Below, in pieces: positions 39,746 through 45,000 of a DNA stretch of 45,000 bases (position 1 is its first letter; each line of letters opens with the position of its first letter). The position numbers and the translations under genes are program-made. The stretch spans positions 802,993 to 847,992 of the forward strand of contig CM060323.1 of NCBI GenBank assembly GCA_030674155.1. The letters are read 5' to 3'. The notes below the pieces were generated by a model. That model did not search any database, was not told where the DNA came from, and saw nothing but the letters and a program-made list of their open reading frames with translations. The stretch is from Stramonita haemastoma (lineage: Eukaryota > Mollusca > Gastropoda > Neogastropoda > Muricidae).

Positions 39746-39822
39746 CGATCCCCCTGCCTCTCCTGCATGCTGAACTTGATGGGGGCGTGGTCCCCCCCTG
39801 GCTCCGACTTGCTCAGGTGCAT
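39746..39822 (-). CDS. DNAI3: DNAI3 coding exon 4 of those in the window (low boundary uncertain)
   Basis: Acceptor TTTGTGCTGCAG precedes 39822. Phase 0 gives MHLSKSEPGGDHAPIKFSMQ then ERQGD. Three GT donors are possible: after 39746 (GTCAGC, phase 2), after 39738 (GTCAGT, phase 1) and after 39734 (GTACAC, phase 2). GTCAGT is the form used by several other exons here, but it gives a phase that does not fit exon 5. The exon itself is supported by the acceptor, open frame and position between two certain exons. Confidence 0.75.
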
Positions 39823-39924
39823 CTGCAGCACAAACACATTCTTTCTCTTCACTTTCCTTTCACTTTTACTTTCAAGCTGATAGGACAACATGAACTGTCT
39901 GGGTCAGAGAGGCAGAAAGGCAGA

Positions 39925-39996
39925 CAGAGAGGAGGGGGAGAGAGAGAGAGAGGGAGGGGAGAGAGAGAGAGGGAGGAGAGAGAGGAGAGAGAGAGG

Positions 39997-40067
<71 letters not shown>

Positions 40068-40075
40068 AGAGAAGA

Positions 40076-40118
<43 letters not shown>

Positions 40119-40127
40119 ACAGAAGAC

Positions 40128-40175
<48 letters not shown>
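39925..40175. repeat. GA then GACA microsatellites in DNAI3 intron 3
   Basis: (GA)n with GGAG breaks at 39925-40080, followed by (GACA)n at 40081-40175, ending directly at a SINE tail. Confidence 0.95.
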
Positions 40176-40177
<2 letters not shown>

Positions 40178-40240
40178 TGGATGTAAAAAAAAACAAAAAA
40201 AAACAGCAACAGCATAAGTGCTTATTCATTACACTTGAAA
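40175..40240 (+). mobile_element. SINE family A tail fragment
   Basis: GACTGGATGTAAAAAAAAAC, then GCATAAGTGCTTATTCATTA. Only the last part of family A, with the GACA tract in place of the body. Confidence 0.7.
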
Positions 40241-40300
40241 CAAAAGTGTTTGGTTTTTTTTTTATAATTTAAACATCAGACCACACACAGACACACACAG

Positions 40301-40492
40301 ACAAGAACATTGTCAGAACATTGCACTTGCAATTTGACATCCCGAGTTCGATTCCCAGTCGAGGGGATTTTTCCCTGGAGTTAACATTAGTGTGGACTCC
40401 ACTCTCCCCCAAAGTCGTTCGGATGAGACTTTAAACCAGGCCCTGTGTGTGAACACGTTAAATCTTGTTCTGCTTTTTCATAAGAGTAGGCC
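40301..40492 (+). mobile_element. SINE family A copy, 3' truncated
   Basis: Head AGAACATTGCACTTGCAATT, box B GAGTTCGATTCCC, then GGAGTTAACATTAGTGTGGA and GATGAGACTTTAAACCAGGC. It breaks off at AAGAGTAGGCCACAAC, close to the donor of DNAI3 exon 3. Confidence 0.85.
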
Positions 40493-40525
40493 ACAACACC
40501 ACCACCAACACTAACAGCAGCAGAC

Positions 40526-40658
40526 CTTGAGCATGGGTTTCCAGGTGAGGTCCAGGTGACGGAAGGTGTTGGGCACCCCCATGGGGTTCTTCAGCCCTTT
40601 GTCGTCGTCTTTCGGCTGTTGCCCTTTCGTCGTCCTCGTGTCCCAGAACAACACACAA
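40526..40658 (-). CDS. DNAI3: DNAI3 coding exon 3 of those in the window
   Basis: Acceptor CTTTGTCTTCAG precedes 40658 and donor GTCTGC follows 40526. Phase 2 in, phase 0 out. After the split Asn codon it encodes CVLFWDTRTTKGQQPKDDDK, then GLKNPMGVPNTFRHLDLTWK, then PMLK. It completes the CATDNCVLFWDTR WD motif begun in exon 2. Confidence 0.95.
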
Positions 40659-40749
40659 CTGAAGACAAAGAAAAGAAAGAAACAAAAATCACATCAACTA
40701 GTTTCATCTCAGAGAAAATGTTTCATTACATAGAAATATATAGAAAGTG

Positions 40750-40785
40750 TGTGTGTGCGTGTGTGTGTGTGTGTGTGTGCGCGTA
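40750..40785. repeat. TG microsatellite
   Basis: (GT)n with two GC variants, directly before a LINE-like 3' end. Confidence 0.9.
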
Positions 40786-40912
40786 CATTGAATTTGCTAA
40801 AACTATAAATTGTTATTGATTGCTTGTGTGTTGTACAGGTTGAATGCAAGTGCTTTGATTTGTTTTTACAAGATATAGCGCATATAAATTCCATGATTTA
40901 TTACTATTACTA
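40785..40912 (+). mobile_element. LINE-like 3' end, copy 2
   Basis: GCTAAAACTATAAATTGTTA, TTGTGTGTTGTACAGGTTGA and CAAGATATAGCGCATATAAA with a TTACTATTACTATTA tail. It matches 31092-31215, and both copies are preceded by a TG tract. Confidence 0.6.
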
Positions 40913-41439
40913 TTAAATATCATCTCCAGCCAGCCTTTTCCATCATGACTGATTCTAGTTTGTACACTCTAATGTGAAAGAGAGGGAAAATCGTCTGAAG
41001 TCTGAGTATGGCTGCCTACATGGTGTGGTAATTCAAAACAGCCACACACACACACACACACACAAGCTTCTTACCTACTGTGTGCTTATGGTCTTAAAGC
41101 GATATGCAGGTGTGGTGAGGGAGAGAGTGCATATTTAGGTGACACTCACAACACCAATCTAGGGAATGTCCAACCCAATCCAACATTCCAGTTTGGATTT
41201 TTTTTTTTACAACCCTCTTGAATGAAAGTGTGAAAAGAAGCTAAATACCTTACATTGTTCAAGTATATTGTTTATGATAAAAAAAAATTTAAACTTCAAT
41301 TCATATGGAAAAACATACAAGCACACACACACACACACCAATTAAAAACACCTTTTCGCTTCATTGGCTAAATTAGATAATAAATATCATACATTTCGCA
41401 TGAGACTGCTTGTTGGCAATTCAAAGTGGTAAAGTAAGG

Positions 41440-41574
41440 CTCATGCACACATACACATGCATGCACACACTCACACCACACACACGTGCACACACACATA
41501 CACACACATGTGCATGCATGCACACACACATACATATATACACAACACACACCAAACACACACACACACACACA

Positions 41575-41616
<42 letters not shown>

Positions 41617-41625
41617 CACAACCTG
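41440..41625. repeat. CA-rich microsatellite in DNAI3 intron 2
   Basis: Mixed ACACAC, CATGCATGCACAC and CACCACACAC words, then pure (CA)n to 41613. Confidence 0.93.
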
Positions 41626-41627
41626 TG

Positions 41628-41792
41628 TGGTTGTAAATCCTGTTCCGCTTTTCATAAGAGTAGGCCATCATGTGCCAGTGGGAACAGATGACAAGATTTA
41701 CAAAACTGCATACACATGGGGACTAAATGTAAAAAAAAAGGCACAGGAGTGCTTATTCCATTATCCTCAATGTAAAAGAATAAAATATTTTT
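41628..41792 (+). mobile_element. SINE family A copy, 5' truncated
   Basis: It starts at AAATCCTGTTCCGCTTTTCA, runs through AGAGTAGGCCATCATGTGCC and AAAACTGCATACACATGGGG, and ends at AGTGCTTATTCCATTATCCT. Confidence 0.88.
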
Positions 41793-41999
41793 AACAAATT
41801 AAAATAAAAACAAATGAATAAACAAAACATTCCCTATCATCACAGCCACAATAAGCTGTTTCCTTGAAAAGAATATGCACACACACACAAACAATTGTCT
41901 CAGGAGTAAACTATGTCCGTTTGGGGGTAAGAAAAACTTTCAAAGATTTCAAAATCTACAGGCAGTTTTGCTCTGTAGAGTTCAACAACAAGAGGATTA

Positions 42000-42100
42000 A
42001 ACACACACGCACACACACACACACTTACACATGCACGCACACACACACACACACAGACACACACAGACACACACACACAACACACACATACACAACACAC

Positions 42101-42139
<39 letters not shown>

Positions 42140-42283
42140 CACACACACACAGACACACACAGACACACAAGACACAAACACACAACACACACACACACAC
42201 ACAACACACACACACACACACACACACACCCACACACACACACCACACACACCCACACACAACACACACCACACACACCAACA

Positions 42284-42320
<37 letters not shown>
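42000..42320. repeat. Long CA microsatellite on the low side of DNAI3 exon 2
   Basis: About 300 bp of (CA)n with AACAC, GACAC and CCACAC interruptions, ending about 30 bp from the exon 2 donor. In the pre-mRNA it reads as UG repeats downstream of the exon. Confidence 0.95.
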
Positions 42321-42321
<1 letters not shown>

Positions 42322-42347
42322 AAAAGTGTTCAAACACAAAGACTGAC

Positions 42348-42421
42348 TTATCAGTGGCACAGGTCATAATCTGCACACACTGTCCACTCTTGTTTTCCAG
42401 CGGAACACCCATCCGACTGAT
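42348..42421 (-). CDS. DNAI3: DNAI3 coding exon 2 of those in the window
   Basis: Acceptor TTTTATTTTTTCAG precedes 42421 and donor GTCAGT follows 42348. Phase 0 in, phase 2 out, 74 nt. It encodes ISRMGVPLENKSGQCVQIMT then CATD, with the last two bases forming Asn with exon 3. Skipping it would shift the frame. It is flanked by CA sequence on one side and TG on the other. Confidence 0.94.
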
Positions 42422-42475
42422 CTGAAAAAATAAAACACAGACCGCAATGGTTTTTTTTCAAACATTTTTTGTGGA

Positions 42476-42487
42476 GTGTGTGTGTGT

Positions 42488-42566
<79 letters not shown>

Positions 42567-42628
42567 TGTGCGTGTGTGTGTTGTTTTGTGTGTGTATGTT
42601 GTTTTGTGTGTGTGTGTGTGTGTGTGTG

Positions 42629-42675
<47 letters not shown>

Positions 42676-42703
42676 GTTTTGTGTGTGTGTGTTGTTGTTT
42701 TTT

Positions 42704-42782
<79 letters not shown>

Positions 42783-42790
42783 CGCGCGCG
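42476..42790. repeat. Long TG microsatellite on the high side of DNAI3 exon 2
   Basis: About 310 bp of (TG)n with TTGT and TTGTTTTG breaks, then GCGCGCGTGCATG. In the pre-mRNA it reads as CA repeats upstream of the exon. Confidence 0.95.
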
Positions 42791-43054
42791 TGCATGTGTG
42801 CGTGCGTGCGTGCGTGCATGCATATGTGGACATGCTCATATGCAGTCTCTACAAATGTGTGAATGCTGACACATGCACAAGTCTCTATGCCCATGTATGC
42901 AATAGGGGCAAACCTGTATACATGCCTGAAACATCCATGCATATATATCTAAAGTCCTGAGCCACGATCTGTCATTCTTTCATATGTATACACTTCTTTC
43001 TTCATCCTCTTCTATTGATAGTCATTTTTAATTCACACCAATCAACATAGCACA

Positions 43055-43170
43055 CACACGCATGCACGCACACATACACATGCACACATACACACACACA
43101 CACTCTCATGCACGCACGCACGCACACGCACACATACAAACACATACACACACACACACACACACACATG
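43055..43170. repeat. CA/CGCA-rich microsatellite
   Basis: ACACACACGCATGCACGCAC-type sequence grading into pure (CA)n before a SINE. Confidence 0.9.
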
Positions 43171-43352
43171 TGCGCATGCACACAGAACATCTTGTGCACA
43201 TGTTAAATCCTGTTCTGCTTTTTGTAAGAGTAGGCCACTGTGTGCAGGTGGGAACAGACGACAATATTTACAAAACTGCATACACACAGGGACTGGACGA
43301 AAAAAAGCACATAAGTGCTTATTCCATTATCCTCAATACAAAAGAATGAATA
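43170..43352 (+). mobile_element. SINE family A copy, 5' truncated, in DNAI3 intron 1
   Basis: ACAGAACATCTTGTGCACAT, TTTTTGTAAGAGTAGGCCAC, AAAACTGCATACACACAGGG and TAAGTGCTTATTCCATTATC, with an AATAAATAAATAAA tail. Confidence 0.88.
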
Positions 43353-43374
43353 AATAAATAAACTAAAATAATAA

Positions 43375-43438
43375 ACACACACACACGCAACACACACACA
43401 CACACCATACAACAGCAACACAACACACACAAACACAC

Positions 43439-43518
<80 letters not shown>

Positions 43519-43607
43519 ACACACACACACACTACACACACACACACACTCGAACACATTTTGGAAACATAACAACACCTACACACACACACACACACAC
43601 ACACAAC

Positions 43608-43644
<37 letters not shown>

Positions 43645-43738
43645 CACACACACATACACACACACACACACACACACAACACACTACACACACAACACAC
43701 ACACACACACACACCACACACACACACACACACACAAA
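43375..43738. repeat. Long CA microsatellite in DNAI3 intron 1
   Basis: Pure and interrupted (CA)n over about 360 bp, with one unique insert (TCGAACACATTTTGGAAACA). It ends about 12 bp from the donor of exon 1. Confidence 0.95.
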
Positions 43739-43751
43739 GGGTCCCACTGAC

Positions 43752-43874
43752 CAGCATGTGGTCAGGCATCCACTGGATGTCGGTGATGGCCGCCTTGTGG
43801 CCATGCTCTATGCTGGACACAGCACAGTAGCGCACGATGGGCGTCTTCAAGGCGTTGGGGTCTTCAAAGCCAGG
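43752..43874 (-). CDS. DNAI3: DNAI3 coding exon 1 of those in the window (internal exon of the gene)
   Basis: Acceptor TTTTGTTTTCACAG precedes 43874 and donor GTCAGT follows 43752. Phase 0-0, 41 codons: PGFEDPNALKTPIVRYCAVS, then SIEHGHKAAITDIQWMPDHM, then L. The GHKAAITDIQWMP strand is the start of a WD blade. There is no initiator, so this is not the first exon. Earlier exons lie beyond the window. Confidence 0.95.
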
Positions 43875-43944
43875 CTGTGAAAACAAAACAAGCCGACACA
43901 TCGGATACAAATACTTCTTACATTACCGTGTTTTATTTATTTTA

Positions 43945-44246
43945 TTTTTATTTATGTTATTTTTATTTTATTCTTTTATGTCGAGGATAATGGGATAAGC
44001 GCTTATGCACTTTTTTTCATCCGGTCCCCGTGTGTATGCAGTTCTGTAAATTTTGTCGTCTGCTCCCACCGGTACACAATCGCCTACTCTTACGAAAAGC
44101 GGAACAGGATTTAATGTGTGCGCAAGATGTTCTGTGTGCGTTCGCACACGGGGCCTCGGTTTATAGTCTCATCTGATAGACTCTTGGGGAGAGCGGAGTC
44201 AGCACTGATGTTAACCCCAGGGGAAAAATTCCCTCAAACGGATTTA
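43945..44246 (-). mobile_element. SINE family A copy, head truncated
   Basis: Tail TTTATTCTTTTATGTCGAGG at the low end; AGCGGAACAGGATTTAATGT, CGCAAGATGTTCTGTGTGCG and TTATAGTCTCATCTGATAGA follow. It stops just before box B at TCAAACGGATTT. Confidence 0.88.
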
Positions 44247-45000
44247 AAATTAAATCTCAGTGAATGTTTTTCTCTTATGTCCCAAATATAAGTAACATCA
44301 GAAACATACTTTTCATGAGTGGAGGACTCAGCTGAACACTTACCTGATTGCAAACAACAACAACAACACCAAAAGTTAAAACATGACTTTTTTCCAACTT
44401 TCCTCTGACAAATCCAACATTGAAACCATGTACCACATGCTTTACATGTTAGACACCCTACATCTCTGTCAGTCAGGTCATGAAAAGACCAAAGGCAGAG
44501 GGAAAAAAAAGAAAAGAAAGAAAGAAAGAAAGCAGGAATGGAAAAACTAAAGGCAAAGAGTCTGCTCACATCAACTCATCTAAATTCACCTAAAAAAGCA
44601 CAAGAGTGCTTATTCCATTATCCTCGATATAAAAGAATAAATCAAATCAAATCAACTCATCAGATTCCTGCTGACAAGATTTTAGTGTCACCTCTTCAGA
44701 CTGGGACTATAACCAAAGATCCCAGATGTGGGGGTGACAGCATAAGACCTTGCATCTCTGTTTAAAATCACCCCTGTCTTAATACAGTGAACACCAGTGT
44801 ATGATGAGAGGCATCAATGACCCTGAAATATCTTTTGTGAGCTGTGCACAGCTGGCAAAGCCTCTTGAAGAGATGATGAATATTTCTTAGCCAGTGTGAT
44901 GAAGTATATATATATATATACAGAACATTCCGCTTACTGCAACACTCCCTTTAGACAATAATTGTGAGATGGAAACTGAAACTTAGCCAACAGACAAACA
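44247..45000. other. Intron or upstream sequence of DNAI3, mostly unassigned
   Basis: A family A tail fragment lies at 44592-44641 (AGCACAAGAGTGCTTATTCC). A short (TA)n is at 44908-44920. No exon with convincing splice sites and family similarity was found here. Confidence 0.5.

Noticed and set aside
44330..44400. Additional DNAI3 exon ending at CAATCAG before GTAAGT
   Set aside because: There is a donor-like site but no acceptor and no open frame with family character upstream of it.

Overview
The window looks like nuclear DNA of an animal with a repeat-rich, intron-rich genome, most likely a mollusc and probably a marine gastropod. This rests on split genes with GT..AG introns, many copies of tRNA-derived SINEs, RTE-like non-LTR retrotransposon relics, piggyBac-type TTAA elements and very long CA/TG, GA, GACA and GAT tracts. 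Nothing bacterial, phage-like or CRISPR-like is present. The species call is inference from repeat style.

Layout. Positions 1-5050 are a GAT-rich satellite with several interspersed longer motifs, interrupted at about 4085-4770 by a nested pair of SINEs. A 27-bp minisatellite fills about 5181-5948. From 6.8 to 13 kb there are at least four decayed non-LTR retrotransposon fragments (all read on the minus strand) with SINEs between them. At 13820-14876 lies a complete-ended, non-autonomous piggyBac-like element with perfect 16-bp terminal inverted repeats and TTAA on both sides. From about 14.9 to 23.3 kb, a set of minus-strand open segments with canonical splice sites suggests an unrecognised gene, part of which is a tandemly duplicated exon cassette. 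Positions 23.3-29.6 kb are mostly AT- or GT-rich, low-complexity and SINE/LINE relic sequence.

The one securely identified gene is on the minus strand from 43874 down to 29655. It is the C-terminal half of the axonemal dynein intermediate chain DNAI3 (WDR63, orthologue of Chlamydomonas IC140): eleven coding exons, ending with a stop at 29655. Phases agree at every junction except between the exons at 39.7 and 38.3 kb. The N-terminal half must lie beyond 45000. Its introns are packed with SINEs, a LINE 3' end, MITEs and CA/TG microsatellites.

The most unusual feature is a recurring pattern: short pieces of exon ends, sometimes with their splice donors, are copied next to microsatellites. The clearest case is exon 8, whose last ~37 coding bases plus donor recur five more times in the following intron, each copy bounded by CA tracts. 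Smaller versions occur at exon 9, at the last exon, and at the unrecognised exon near 15 kb. A 74-nt exon (42348-42421) sits between long mutually complementary CA and TG tracts.
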